Shown piece after piece: positions 41,903 through 51,451 of a stretch of DNA of 64,000 nucleotides. Numbering within the stretch: the first letter of the stretch is position 1; each line of letters opens with the position of its first letter. The stretch covers positions 62,001 through 126,000 of the forward strand of contig NZ_JBBOOK010000003.1 in the NCBI RefSeq assembly GCF_038003045.1. The letters run 5' to 3'. The translations under genes were made by a program, and so were the position numbers. Source of the stretch: Sporosarcina sp. FSL W7-1349. GTDB lineage: Bacteria > Bacillota > Bacilli > Bacillales_A > Planococcaceae. The notes beneath the pieces were generated by a model. It saw only the letters and a program-made list of their open reading frames with translations, did not search any database and was not told where the DNA came from.

Positions 41903-44900
41903 ATGAGTACAGAAGCGAAAAGCTCTAGAAGTTTCATTTCGTTGGTCAAGGAAATGGATGCACCGTACCGCACGCAACGTGATAGAGGGACAATGTTTGA
42001 GCTGTTATCACGTACATATTTTAAAAATGAGCCGATGTATAAGCGCTTATTCGATGATGTTTGGACATTAAACGAGGTTCCGGAGGAATATGGAATCCCC
42101 AAAAATGATACAGGCGTTGATTTAGTTGCTAAGGAACATGAAACAGGTGATCTGGTTGCAATTCAATGTAAATACTATGCAGAAGATGTAACTATTCACA
42201 AGCAACATATTGATTCATTTTTAAACGAAGTTGGTAAAAAGTATTATTCAAAAGGAATTATTATCACATCAACTGATAATTGGGGTAAAAATGCAGAAGA
42301 TGCTCTTCTTGGCCGTGATAAAGAAATTACCCGGATATCATTAACTCAACTAAAGGACAGTACTATTGATTGGTCAGAATTCAGCTATAGTACTCCTGAA
42401 AAGGTGAAAATACAAAGCAAAAAAACCCCTCGTCTTCACCAAATACCTGCTATTGAGGCGGTTGTAAATGGATTTAAAACTGTTGATCGTGGAAAGCTTA
42501 TCATGGCTCCTGGAACAGGGAAGACATACACGTCAATGGCAATTGCTGAGGAGTTGGCAAAGAAAAAGAACGGCATTTTCAGAGTCCTATATTTAGTGCC
42601 AAGCATTCAACTACTTTCCCAAACCTTACGTGGGTGGACAGCTGATACAAATTACAATATGGATGCTATTGCCGTTTGTTCAGACAGGAAAGTTACGAAA
42701 CAAGAGAGTAATACTGAGTTTGAAGACATTACTGTGGCGGATATTGGTTTCCCAGCAACGACAAGTCCTGAAAAGCTTTTGAAGTACCAAGAGCGTATTG
42801 AAATGAATCAAGCAAAAGGAGATTTCCTAACGGTTTTCTCTACATACCAGTCAATTGATGTAATAATCGAGGCGCAGAAGAAGGGCTTTTATGAGTTTGA
42901 CTTAGTTGTTTGTGATGAAGCACACCGTACTACAGGAGCTACAGAATTCGGCAAAGAAGATAGTAGCTTTACAAAGGTGCATTATGACGAGAATATTAAA
43001 ACTGCGAAGCGTCTATACCAAACGGCTACACCTCGTGTATATGGTGATGCTGCTAAACAAAAAGCAGAGGAAATGTCTGTAGTCATTGCGGATATGGACA
43101 ACCCAGAATTATATGGAGAAGAGTTTTATCGTATTGGGTTCGGTGACGCCATCCGTAAAGGTATCCTTACTGACTACAAAGTTATGGTATTAGCTGTTGA
43201 TGAGGAAATGATAGCTCGTCGCTTTCAGCAAATGTTAGCGAATAGGGACTCTGAATTGGAGTTTGATGATATTACAAAGATTATTGGTTGCTGGAATGGA
43301 TTAGTGCGAAGGAAAAGCGATTCAGACGAAGCATTAGGGGCACCAATGAAGCGGGCCATTGCTTTTACGGGCACGATACGTGAGTCGAAATTAATTACAG
43401 ATATGTTTTCACACGTTGTAGATCAGTATTTGAATCAAGACCCTGAGGATGAGCATCAATATAATATCGAAATTGACCATGCAGACGGTTCAATGAATGC
43501 TTTAGAAAAGAACAAAAAAATTTCTTGGCTAAAAGACGATGTCCCGAATAACACTTGCCGCATTTTATCAAATGCTCGCTTCTTAACAGAAGGTGTAGAT
43601 GTCCCCGACTTAGATGCTATTATGTTTTTGAAACCACGTAGATCGAAAATTGATATTGCTCAAGCAGTTGGCCGTGTTATGCGTAAATCAGAAGGCAAAG
43701 ACTATGGTTATGTAATTTTGCCGATAGGTGTTCCGGCTGGAAAGGATGCAAATAGTGTACTCGACAACAACGAGAAGTATCGTGTTGTTTGGGAAGTGCT
43801 GAATGCTTTGCGTTCATTAGACGAGCGTTTTGATGCAACAATCAATAAGCTTGAATTAAATAAGAAAAAGCCTGGTCAGATTCAAATTATTGGCGTTGGT
43901 GATGCTCCGGAAGGTGGGGAGTTAACGCCAGTTTCACATCAATTAGAATTGATGCTGACAGAAGATGATTTAACGGATTTAGAGCGTGCAATCTACGGTA
44001 AACTGGTCCGTAAAGTTGGGAATGTTCGGTACTGGGAAGATTGGTCGAAAGACGTTGCGGAAATTGCACAGCAGCATATGATGCGTATTCGGGTAATGTT
44101 AGAGGATAAAAATAGTGAAGCGTATAAGGAATTCGAAAAGTTTATTAAAAGTTTACGCTATAACATAAACAATTCTATTACTGAGACACAATCGATTGAA
44201 ATGTTAGCACAGCATTTAATTACAAAACCAGTTTTTGAAGCCTTATTCGATTCGTATAGTTTTGTCAAAAATAATCCCGTATCTAAATCTATGGATGCAA
44301 TATTGTCCATTTTGGATGAACAAGGTCTCATGAGAGAACAAGAAAAATTAGAATCGTTCTACGAGAGTGTTCGAGTGCGTGCTGAAGGCGTAGACAACTT
44401 AAAAGCGAAGCAAGATATTATTATCCAACTATATGATAAGTTCTTTAAAGTAGGATTTAAGGAAACTACTGAACGTTTAGGAATTGTTTTCACTCCTATA
44501 GAAGTTGTAGATTTTATTATTCATTCTATTGATGATGTATTAAGGAAACACTTTGGAAAGTCTTTAGCAAGTGAAGGTGTGCATGTATTGGACCCATTCA
44601 CAGGAACAGGGACTTTTATAACCCGATTATTACAAAGTGGTCTTATTTCGAAAGAGGATTTATTACGCAAATATACACAAGAAATCCATGCAAATGAAAT
44701 TGTACTGTTAAGTTACTATATTGCAGCCATTAACATTGAAGAAACTTTCCATACCCTATACGGGGGAGACTATGTTCCATTTGAGGGAATTGTTTTAACA
44801 GACACCTTTGAGAGTACGGAAAGTAAAAATTCATTTATGGATGAATTATTCGATGAGAACAATTCACGAATAAAGCGACAGCAAGAAAAGCCGATTTTCG

Positions 44901-46591
44901 TTATTCTAGGAAATCCACCATATAGTGCAGGGCAAGGAAATGAAAATGAGAATAATAAAAATATGAAATATGAAATATTGGACAGGAGTATAGCTCAAAC
45001 TTATGTAAAGTTAGCGAGTTCAAAGTCATTAAGAACTTACTATGATTCCTATATAAGGGCTTTCCGATGGGCAACTGATCGCATCGGAGAACAAGGAGTC
45101 ATAGCATTTGTAACAAATAGCTCATTTATTGATAAGCCTGTTATGGATGGGATTAGAAAAAGTTTTGCACAGGAATTTAACCATCTATTTATTTTGAATT
45201 TAAGGGGAGCGATTCGAGGACGTTCTGGTGATTTAGCCAAACGTGAAGGGCAAAATGTGTTTGACATAATGACAGGCGTTAGTATCTCTGTACTAATTAA
45301 GGACGGATCAGAAAAACAAAAAGTTTTCTACAAAGACATTGGTGATTACCTAACGAGAAAAGAGAAAAATGATTTACTTAGTCAATGGCAGTCTATAGAA
45401 AACATTGATTGGTCAGAAGTCATTCCTGATAATAATGGAGACTGGATAAACCAACGTGATGAAACTTATAAAAACTTCAGTCCAATGTACGATGAAGAAA
45501 ATATAAATGAGTCGATATTTACAGAAAAGACGTCTGGAATAGTAACTAATCGTGATTCTTGGGTATATAACTTCTCTAAGCAGAAAGTTTACGATAACAC
45601 TAAAAGGCTGATCTCTAATTACAATTTTGAGCGACTGAGACTTATCAATGAAAAAAATAAATTTGAACTAGCCGAGAAAAATGAAAAAATAATAAAATGG
45701 ACAAGGTCTCTTAGACAAAAGCTGGAAAGAAATACAGAGATCATTTTTTCTGATAAAAAAATTGTCAAAAGTTTATATCGTCCATTTACAAAAAAATATT
45801 TAAATTACGATAGGAATATTATAGAAAGTGCTCGTGCATATTGGAGAGGTTACTTCGATGAACCCAACGTTGGAATAATGGTTTCAGGTATCGGTTCGAG
45901 GAAAGGGTTTTCCGTCTTAGCATTTGATTCTATTCCTAGTATGGACATTATGGAAAAGGGACAAGTCTTCTTATTAAATGGTATTGAGGAAGGAGAGCTA
46001 TTCAAGGATGAAAGTAAGAGTTTAATTTCTGATAGACTAAGCAAAGAATTTGGATTGGACAAAGAAGATTTCATATATTATATTTATGCAATTCTTCATA
46101 GTAAGGAATATCTTAATAAATATGAAAATGATCTTGTAAAAGGATTTCCCCGAATTCCAAAGGTGAAAAATATGAAAGAATTTGTTCGTGTTGGTGAAAA
46201 ACTTGTAAAGCTTCATATAAACTATGAAGAATGTGCACCATACGAATATATTGATGTTGAGTACAAATCAAAAATACCGTTGTATGGTGTTCAAAAAATG
46301 AAATACTCAAAACGTGGACAACGAGATACAATCATATTTAACAGTGATATTATAATCAGAAACATACCTGAAAAAGCATATGAATACGTTGTAAACGGTC
46401 GTCCAGCTATTGAATGGATTATTGATCAGTATCAAGTAAAGGTAGATAAGAAGACTGAAATTGTAGATGACCCTAATGAGTATTCAGATGACGATAAGTA
46501 TATCTTCAATTTATTACTTTCTATTATTAATGTTTCTGTACAAACTGTTGATTTAATCAATAGCTTACCACCTTTAGAAATTATTGAATAA
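41903..46591 (+). CDS. Single-chain type ISP restriction-modification enzyme
   Basis: The 1562-residue fusion has the LlaGI/LlaBIII layout: an N-terminal Mrr-like PD-(D/E)xK nuclease (Asp73 in NDTGVDLVA, Gln88-x-Lys90 in AIQCKYY); an SF2 helicase-translocase with Walker A APGTGKT near 197, VCDEAHRTTG near 335 and motif VI QAVGRVMRKSEGK near 593; an N6-adenine methyltransferase with motif I LDPFTGTGTF near 897 and motif IV GNPPYSAGQG near 1006; and a C-terminal target-recognition region. Such enzymes methylate one strand of an asymmetric site and cleave between head-to-head unmethylated sites after translocation. All key motifs are intact. AAAGGTGAG precedes the ATG. It is the main cargo of the ssrA element. 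Recognition sequence is unknown. Confidence 0.93.
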   Translation: MSTEAKSSRSFISLVKEMDAPYRTQRDRGTMFELLSRTYFKNEPMYKRLFDDVWTLNEVPEEYGIPKNDTGVDLVAKEHETGDLVAIQCKYYAEDVTIHKQHIDSFLNEVGKKYYSKGIIITSTDNWGKNAEDALLGRDKEITRISLTQLKDSTIDWSEFSYSTPEKVKIQSKKTPRLHQIPAIEAVVNGFKTVDRGKLIMAPGTGKTYTSMAIAEELAKKKNGIFRVLYLVPSIQLLSQTLRGWTADTNYNMDAIAVCSDRKVTKQESNTEFEDITVADIGFPATTSPEKLLKYQERIEMNQAKGDFLTVFSTYQSIDVIIEAQKKGFYEFDLVVCDEAHRTTGATEFGKEDSSFTKVHYDENIKTAKRLYQTATPRVYGDAAKQKAEEMSVVIADMDNPELYGEEFYRIGFGDAIRKGILTDYKVMVLAVDEEMIARRFQQMLANRDSELEFDDITKIIGCWNGLVRRKSDSDEALGAPMKRAIAFTGTIRESKLITDMFSHVVDQYLNQDPEDEHQYNIEIDHADGSMNALEKNKKISWLKDDVPNNTCRILSNARFLTEGVDVPDLDAIMFLKPRRSKIDIAQAVGRVMRKSEGKDYGYVILPIGVPAGKDANSVLDNNEKYRVVWEVLNALRSLDERFDATINKLELNKKKPGQIQIIGVGDAPEGGELTPVSHQLELMLTEDDLTDLERAIYGKLVRKVGNVRYWEDWSKDVAEIAQQHMMRIRVMLEDKNSEAYKEFEKFIKSLRYNINNSITETQSIEMLAQHLITKPVFEALFDSYSFVKNNPVSKSMDAILSILDEQGLMREQEKLESFYESVRVRAEGVDNLKAKQDIIIQLYDKFFKVGFKETTERLGIVFTPIEVVDFIIHSIDDVLRKHFGKSLASEGVHVLDPFTGTGTFITRLLQSGLISKEDLLRKYTQEIHANEIVLLSYYIAAINIEETFHTLYGGDYVPFEGIVLTDTFESTESKNSFMDELFDENNSRIKRQQEKPIFVILGNPPYSAGQGNENENNKNMKYEILDRSIAQTYVKLASSKSLRTYYDSYIRAFRWATDRIGEQGVIAFVTNSSFIDKPVMDGIRKSFAQEFNHLFILNLRGAIRGRSGDLAKREGQNVFDIMTGVSISVLIKDGSEKQKVFYKDIGDYLTRKEKNDLLSQWQSIENIDWSEVIPDNNGDWINQRDETYKNFSPMYDEENINESIFTEKTSGIVTNRDSWVYNFSKQKVYDNTKRLISNYNFERLRLINEKNKFELAEKNEKIIKWTRSLRQKLERNTEIIFSDKKIVKSLYRPFTKKYLNYDRNIIESARAYWRGYFDEPNVGIMVSGIGSRKGFSVLAFDSIPSMDIMEKGQVFLLNGIEEGELFKDESKSLISDRLSKEFGLDKEDFIYYIYAILHSKEYLNKYENDLVKGFPRIPKVKNMKEFVRVGEKLVKLHINYEECAPYEYIDVEYKSKIPLYGVQKMKYSKRGQRDTIIFNSDIIIRNIPEKAYEYVVNGRPAIEWIIDQYQVKVDKKTEIVDDPNEYSDDDKYIFNLLLSIINVSVQTVDLINSLPPLEIIE

Positions 46592-46714
46592 GTGTAAAGT
46601 GGAAAGTGTAATGGACGCTTGAACTGTGTTTCGTATCCCTCACAATATTTATTAATCTAGGGGGAAGGTCTTCCTTATAACCTACCTCCCTAGAAATTCA
46701 CAAATGAAGGTGCC

Positions 46715-47122
46715 TTATTTCAACCACTCGCTAGTATAAAAACCATTTAGCAAATACAATTGCTGTATATAATCACGAATAAGATTCTTTCTAAAATTCA
46801 TGTGTTGATTAATAATTTCAAGTTTATCAAGTTTCCTTTTTATCTCTTGATAAGGAGGATAACATATTATTTCGACATTTGAAATTTCATTAGTATTATG
46901 CAGCTCTTCAACACACTTGGCAACTTCGTGAGTCAATTCCATTATTTCATTAGCATCAAGCTTTATTTGATGTTCTTCTTCTTTAATCATCTTGACTAAT
47001 AATGCTTTGGGTGTTGTTTTGCCGTTATATAGCACTTTTATTCGGCTCCTTTCATTAGCCCTTAAGAGTATACTGCTATTTAACAAGTAGCAAGTAGTAT
47101 TGATAGAAGTAACATTAATCAT
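46715..47122 (-). CDS. Unrecognised 135-residue protein at the right end of the element
   Basis: I do not recognise a family. The protein has mixed alpha/beta character at the start and a predicted helical, charged second half (IKRKLDKLEIINQHMNFRKN). ATG 47122 is chosen because GCGGGGGC lies about 8-13 nt upstream. It is convergent with the restriction-modification gene and lies just inside attR, next to the right arm sites. It could be an accessory of the restriction enzyme or an element-maintenance protein; nothing visible decides this. Confidence 0.6.
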   Translation of the reverse strand: MINVTSINTTCYLLNSSILLRANERSRIKVLYNGKTTPKALLVKMIKEEEHQIKLDANEIMELTHEVAKCVEELHNTNEISNVEIICYPPYQEIKRKLDKLEIINQHMNFRKNLIRDYIQQLYLLNGFYTSEWLK

Positions 47123-47153
47123 TATTGCTTGCCCCCGCAACGTCTTTTTTCTC

Positions 47154-47180
47154 AAACGTAGTCAAAAACGTAGTCAAACA
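47154..47180. repeat. Integrase arm-type sites, right end
   Basis: Two copies of AACGTAGTCAAA, the same repeat as at 38423-38455. Confidence 0.75.
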
Positions 47181-47238
47181 TTTGCAATAGCAGCGATAAA
47201 CCCTTATAATTAGCGGTATTATAACGTTTATCCTAGTG

Positions 47239-47266
47239 GCGGGTTCGACTCCCGCCGTCTCCATAA
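47239..47266 (+). repeat. attR: right 28-bp direct repeat
   Basis: Identical to 38299-38326, the ssrA 3' end. It marks the right border of the 8.9-kb element. The bases before it do not match ssrA. Confidence 0.92.
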
Positions 47267-47287
47267 GATCTTATGGAAGAAACAAAA

Positions 47288-47333
47288 AAAGCAGCACAAA
47301 TTCTCAGTATGGGAAATTTGTGCTGCTTTTTTT
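47288..47333 (+). terminator. Displaced original ssrA terminator
   Basis: AGCAGCACAAATT/AATTTGTGCTGCT is followed by TTTTTTT, 22 nt after attR. Before insertion it would have directly followed tmRNA. Confidence 0.85.
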
Positions 47334-47447
47334 GTCCGAGTAATTAAGAGTTCTTGTTCGCTTTCCATGGTTAAGTGATAGAATGGGAGTCAATGCGACA
47401 TACGGCGAATGGACGGTTGGCACTCCCTCGGGATAAGGAGTGTTTCT

Positions 47448-47507
47448 ATGGAGACTTATGAAGCAATGAGCATGATTCCAACATGTATATGTATGAACAA
47501 CAGGTAA
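47448..47507 (+). pseudogene. Decayed holin-like type I toxin
   Basis: The frame METYEAMSMIPTCICMNNR starts like the toxin at 51452 (MVTYEAIHMM) but then loses the hydrophobic helix and stops. The leader is homologous too: the same TTGTTCG region, extended -10 (TGATAGAAT) and a hairpin CACTCC/GGAGTG that would cover the ribosome site. It appears frameshifted or deleted. Confidence 0.65.
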
Positions 47508-47532
47508 AAATGACGCGGGGGGAAAAGCAGAG

Positions 47533-48585
47533 ATGGGCAGGAAGAGAAAAAACTTACCAAAAAACTTCGATGAATTAATTGAAGCGGGCGATATAGCGGC
47601 TTTAAAAGAGGTGTTTACCCGATGCGAATTGGATGCCCGGGGCGGTTATAGTAAATCTACAGCTTTGAGCTTTAATCTTCCGAATGAATTGGTTCGTTGG
47701 CTCGTGGAACAGGGGGCTGATAGTAATGCTACTGACAGTTACGGAAGAACGGCTTTACATAAACATGCGATGAGTTGGTGGGGAAATTGTGAATTGCTGC
47801 TTGAGTTAGGTGCGGAGATAGAAGCGCTTGATTATCAAAATGAGACGCCTTTATTTGCCGCAGCGGGTTCTTTTAAGCCGCATGCAGTTCAAACGTTGGT
47901 TGCTAAAGGTGCAAATGTTAGTGCAGAAAATAAAATGAAACAGACTCCTTTAGAAAAAGCTTTGGCTATGTGCAGAAATATAGATATTGTGTATATGGCG
48001 GAAGTTGCCGATATTTTGCTGAACGCTGGAGCGACTGTAACGCAGAAAATGAAAGACTCGGTTAAACGGATTGGGAACGAATTTGAATTTCACAGAGAAG
48101 GATTTAATAAAGACTATTTGCATGAAACCGATGAGGCGCTTTACCGTCTCTATGAGTTATTTGATGTTCCCCCGGTAGGGAAACGGAAGACGCATGATGG
48201 TACATCTCCAATAACAGTTTCAACAAAGGGATGGCAGGCGCAGCATCAGGAACTGTGGAATTACCTAATTCCTTCACAAGGGCATGCGAACACCGTGCAG
48301 GGTGAGGTGATCCGTATTACGGGTAAAGTGTCCTATGAAATTTTAGATAATGGCGGTATCAATTGGGATCATCAATTTCGTCAGATGCTTAAGGGGTTGA
48401 ACCATTACTTTAGCTTGGGCACGCCATTACATCCCCCCGCACTTCAGGAGGCAGCCACTCTAGCGAATGAACTTCACAACGGCCATGGTCTTGATGAACC
48501 TGCGAGACTATGTGAATTAGCAGTGCAATGGGTACTCAGCAATCCGAATCCGATTACGTTGGAACAGCCCAACTATAAGCGATAA
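47533..48585 (+). CDS. Ankyrin-repeat protein
   Basis: The 350-residue protein has four to five ankyrin repeats in its first 180 residues (GADSNATDSYGRTALHKHA, GAEIEALDYQNETPLFAAA, GANVSAENKMKQTPLEKAL) and a C-terminal half of about 170 residues that I do not recognise (contains GWQAQHQELWNYLIPSQGHA). It has no signal peptide. GGGGGG precedes the ATG. Similar ankyrin proteins are frequent among orphan immunity genes in Bacillales; that role is inferred from the SMI1/KNR4 and YwqG neighbours. Confidence 0.75.
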   Translation: MGRKRKNLPKNFDELIEAGDIAALKEVFTRCELDARGGYSKSTALSFNLPNELVRWLVEQGADSNATDSYGRTALHKHAMSWWGNCELLLELGAEIEALDYQNETPLFAAAGSFKPHAVQTLVAKGANVSAENKMKQTPLEKALAMCRNIDIVYMAEVADILLNAGATVTQKMKDSVKRIGNEFEFHREGFNKDYLHETDEALYRLYELFDVPPVGKRKTHDGTSPITVSTKGWQAQHQELWNYLIPSQGHANTVQGEVIRITGKVSYEILDNGGINWDHQFRQMLKGLNHYFSLGTPLHPPALQEAATLANELHNGHGLDEPARLCELAVQWVLSNPNPITLEQPNYKR

Positions 48586-48705
48586 CTTTTATATGATTCA
48601 TTTGTGTTCTATGGAGATGGTATTTGGTCCATTTTCGTTCATGGTCTTGTACAAATAGATGCCATGAAAACAGAGTTTACCGCCTGTAAAAAAGCATATG
48701 AATGA
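48586..48705 (+). pseudogene. Possible gene remnant after the ankyrin gene
   Basis: In the same frame as the ankyrin gene, directly after its TAA, 39 codons run to a TGA and give a protein-like sequence (SFVFYGDGIWSIFVHGL then VQIDAMKTEFTACKKAYE). It has no start and could be the tail of a lost gene or chance. Confidence 0.25.
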
Positions 48706-48750
48706 ACACACAATCTGACGTGAAAAAAGATAGGCTTCGGGGGCCGATTT

Positions 48751-48957
48751 TTACAGCGTTCGTGTTATACATATTTTTCGGTACATCGCTATGATCTTTT
48801 GGTTTTCTTTTTTCCATTCCTTACTTCTCACGGGAAGCTTGAATTGTTTTTCCATTTCGGTCATTAGACCGGCTAACAGTATATCCTTTTGCGGCTGGTC
48901 GAAAAAGATGATTCGTTCATATTCTTTTTGGTAATCCGCTAGTGACTTGCCTGTCAT
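48751..48957 (-). CDS. Small helical protein of unknown function
   Basis: The 68-residue, highly charged protein (TGKSLADYQKEYERIIFF, LMTEMEKQFKLPV) has no recognised domain. ATG 48957 is preceded by AAGGTGG at about 7 nt. It is divergent from the YwqG-like gene. A short cytoplasmic antitoxin or immunity-related protein is possible but not shown. Confidence 0.55.
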   Translation of the reverse strand: MTGKSLADYQKEYERIIFFDQPQKDILLAGLMTEMEKQFKLPVRSKEWKKENQKIIAMYRKICITRTL

Positions 48958-49062
48958 TATATGCCACCTTTTCGTTTTTTGCATGAATCAATGTCAATTG
49001 CATGATATGCCTTCGTCGGAAACATTTCAACTAAAAAGATATTCGAATGGGGGAAGCTCATC

Positions 49063-49803
49063 TTGATAAAATATGAAATTCCTGAACTACTTAAAGAACA
49101 TGAAAACCTAATTACAAGCACTTTTAGGTATAGCAACGAGATCAGTTTTACGCGTGAAAAAACAAAACCATGGGACAGCAAATTAGGCGGGTGTCCCTAT
49201 TTGAAAAGCAGTGAAGATTATCCGACCGATGAAGATGGAAACCATATGCTGTTTCTGGCACAAATCAATTTGGCGGATATTGAACATCTAGATGAATTGC
49301 CGGAAAAAGGATTACTGCAATTCTTTGTTGTAAACGATGAGTTGGTTGGGTTGGAAGAACCGATTTTAGTAAAATACATTGAAGATTACGAGGAAAATGA
49401 AGAACAACTAGTGAAAAAGCATCCTTATGAAAATGAAGAAGATAACTGGAATCTTCCCTTTTCGCATAGCGGTAAAATGGTTTTCACATCAAGGGAGATG
49501 CCTATGTCTTCCTCATTAGATCTGTTTCGCGATATTTTCATGAATAAGTTATCAGAATCAGAATATGAGCAACTGAGTGATGATTGCTATAGCAGCGATA
49601 GCAGAATTGGCGGTTATCCTTATTTTGTTCAGAATGACTATATCGGTTTTGATGATGACGATTTTCTTTTACTGCAACTGGATATCGATGACGAATGCGG
49701 CATTATGTTTGGGGATTCCGGTAATTGTGTTTTCACTATTCCAAAGGACGCTTTGAAAAACAGGGATTTTTCAAAAGTAGTGTATGATTGGCAATGTTGT
49801 TAG
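49063..49803 (+). CDS. ywqG: YwqG family protein (DUF1963)
   Basis: The 246-residue protein matches the YwqG/DUF1963 pattern: SKLGGCPYLKSSEDYPTDEDG near residue 40, FLAQINLADIE, LLQFFVVNDE, and a repeat of the theme at SRIGGYPYFVQND and LLLQLDIDDE with IMFGDSGNCVFTI. In B. subtilis ywqG lies next to an LXG toxin locus, and DUF1963 proteins behave like immunity-type genes. The start is TTG 49063, with GGGGGAAG 8 nt upstream. A two-way terminator separates it from the convergent SMI1/KNR4 gene. Confidence 0.85.
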   Translation: MIKYEIPELLKEHENLITSTFRYSNEISFTREKTKPWDSKLGGCPYLKSSEDYPTDEDGNHMLFLAQINLADIEHLDELPEKGLLQFFVVNDELVGLEEPILVKYIEDYEENEEQLVKKHPYENEEDNWNLPFSHSGKMVFTSREMPMSSSLDLFRDIFMNKLSESEYEQLSDDCYSSDSRIGGYPYFVQNDYIGFDDDDFLLLQLDIDDECGIMFGDSGNCVFTIPKDALKNRDFSKVVYDWQCC

Positions 49804-49827
49804 TGAGTGCCGCCGCTAACAATGAAC

Positions 49828-49861
49828 AAAGAAGAGCCCCCCTTTAAGAGTGAGCTCTTCA
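49828..49861. terminator. Bidirectional terminator between ywqG and the SMI1/KNR4 gene
   Basis: GAAGAGC/GCTCTTC with a 16-nt loop lies in the convergent gap; moderate T and A runs flank it. Confidence 0.55.
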
Positions 49862-49870
49862 TGAACCTGA

Positions 49871-50878
49871 TTACGCTTCTTGCAACGTCTTAATTACTTC
49901 TTCCGCATAGGAATCGGTAAACCGGATCATCCCGTGATCATGTACAATCCGCCCTTCCTTCATGCGTTGGTCAAGCCAATCTGTAATGAAGGAAGGGGCA
50001 TATCCGCCTTGGCCGAATTCATCCCCAAATATGATGATGTTCGGGTAAACAGCTATGTATTGATCGCGACTGGTGTCTGGATGAGACTTCGTATATAGCC
50101 AAAACTGTACATCATACATAACATACGATAATTTGTCTGCGTGAAATGAAAAATGGCCTTTCTCTTCGACAATCCGCGTGCAGATGCTGCGGATTTTCTG
50201 TCCCACCTGTCCCACTTCGGTTACCCGAGAGCACAGCTCCTCCAACAGGAGAGAAAATTGGCCGTGTGCTACTTTCTCCAAAGCTTCTTCTTTGTCTTCT
50301 TCAGAAGTATCATATTGTTCATCATTCACCAAGCCTTTGATAAACTCCTCAAAATTATCGGCAAGGAAAGTAATTTTATAATCATCTTCTTGATCGAGAT
50401 GAACAACTGAAGGTTCACCATCTGTACCGCATGCCCGATAGTCTAACATGACGACATCATGACCAGCTGAGGGACAATCACAGATCACCACGCCGATGTC
50501 AGGATATCCCCATTCCTCAATCATGAACGGACTGCCGAGATCCCCGCACAGGGAATAGCTTTTCTCGCGACCGATTCCCATAATCCCTGAAATGGCAATA
50601 TGATCCTCCGCCCAAGAAGTTGGTTCCTCTGTTGGAAAGTTGGTATTTTTCGGCACCCCGCCATTCCGATGCTTCATCAGTTGAACATAAGAGGATGGAA
50701 GCTTGTAGCCAAGCTCTTTCTCAATCAATTCAATTAGTTCAACCGTTGGCGGCTCAGATTGATAAGATTCGATTGCATACTCACTGTCCTCCCAGAAATC
50801 GGCTAAAAATACATGAGAAAAAAGAGGTTCGTCTGCTTTATGCCCCTCATTTAATTGATCTATACGCCCTTGATCCAT
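49871..50878 (-). CDS. SMI1/KNR4 (SUKH) immunity-type protein
   Basis: The 335-residue protein has a SUKH-1 domain in residues about 40-185 (IEKELGYKLPSSYVQLMKHRNGG, GIMGIG, MIEEWGYPDIGVVICDCPSAGH, LDQEDDYKITFLADNFEEFI). A second region of about 130 residues follows (QYIAVYPNIIIFGDEFGQ) and is unrecognised. SUKH proteins neutralise polymorphic toxins. GGGAGGTAG precedes the ATG. No toxin gene is adjacent, so it looks like an orphan immunity gene. Confidence 0.85.
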   Translation of the reverse strand: MDQGRIDQLNEGHKADEPLFSHVFLADFWEDSEYAIESYQSEPPTVELIELIEKELGYKLPSSYVQLMKHRNGGVPKNTNFPTEEPTSWAEDHIAISGIMGIGREKSYSLCGDLGSPFMIEEWGYPDIGVVICDCPSAGHDVVMLDYRACGTDGEPSVVHLDQEDDYKITFLADNFEEFIKGLVNDEQYDTSEEDKEEALEKVAHGQFSLLLEELCSRVTEVGQVGQKIRSICTRIVEEKGHFSFHADKLSYVMYDVQFWLYTKSHPDTSRDQYIAVYPNIIIFGDEFGQGGYAPSFITDWLDQRMKEGRIVHDHGMIRFTDSYAEEVIKTLQEA

Positions 50879-50994
50879 TATTTCTACCTCCCAATGTTTG
50901 GTAGTCCCTACTTATTAAATAGTAATAAAGGACTCTAGAATTGTCCCACTAGTGTTATATACGAAGCCGCTGATTTTAGGACAAGTGGCAAATA

Positions 50995-51260
50995 ATAACT
51001 GGCAAAACAAACAACAACTTAGCATTCGCAGCGTAAGCTGATGGATCTGCCTTGCAGTTCTATCATTGTAAGGCCCACCTATTAGGGGGATACAACGTCT
51101 GCCGCCTCCTGGGACAGACGAAAGAGACTTCGAGGATAGTGCCTCCGAGTCCCCCTGATTGTCAGCAAACGGAAGCGCGAAACCCAATAGACAATCTATA
51201 CGCGAAGATGCTTGAGCGTTGAAACCTCTGAACGTGGGATCGACTCCTTAGGTTTCATAG
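50995..51260 (+). pseudogene. Truncated, diverged second copy of ssrA
   Basis: From the tag region to the 3' end the sequence aligns with tmRNA (38048-38326) at roughly 85 percent by eye. The tag frame is intact and encodes the same GKTNNNLAFAA, with CTA changed to synonymous TTA. A block of about 10 nt near 51065 is deleted, the T arm is mutated (GGGATCGACTCC), and the acceptor end is lost (TTAGGTTTCATA). The 5' half of tmRNA is missing, so it cannot function. Confidence 0.9.
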
Positions 51261-51288
51261 ATCCTATGGATAGTATCAATACAAAGAA

Positions 51289-51332
51289 AAGAAGCAGGAA
51301 TTTCTCTTGATGGATAGTTCCTGCTTCTTTTT
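51289..51332 (+). terminator. Terminator of the ssrA pseudo-copy
   Basis: AAGAAGCAGGAA/TTCCTGCTTCTT is followed by TTTG. It corresponds in position to the terminator at 47288 after attR. Confidence 0.8.
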
Positions 51333-51451
51333 GTAATATATGAGTGGATAGGAATTCTTGTTCGTTTTTCCAAGATTAAGTGATAGAATAGAGATGCAGC
51401 TACATAAAGCGGATGGGCGGTTGGCACTCCCTTGAGAAAGGGGGTGTTTAC

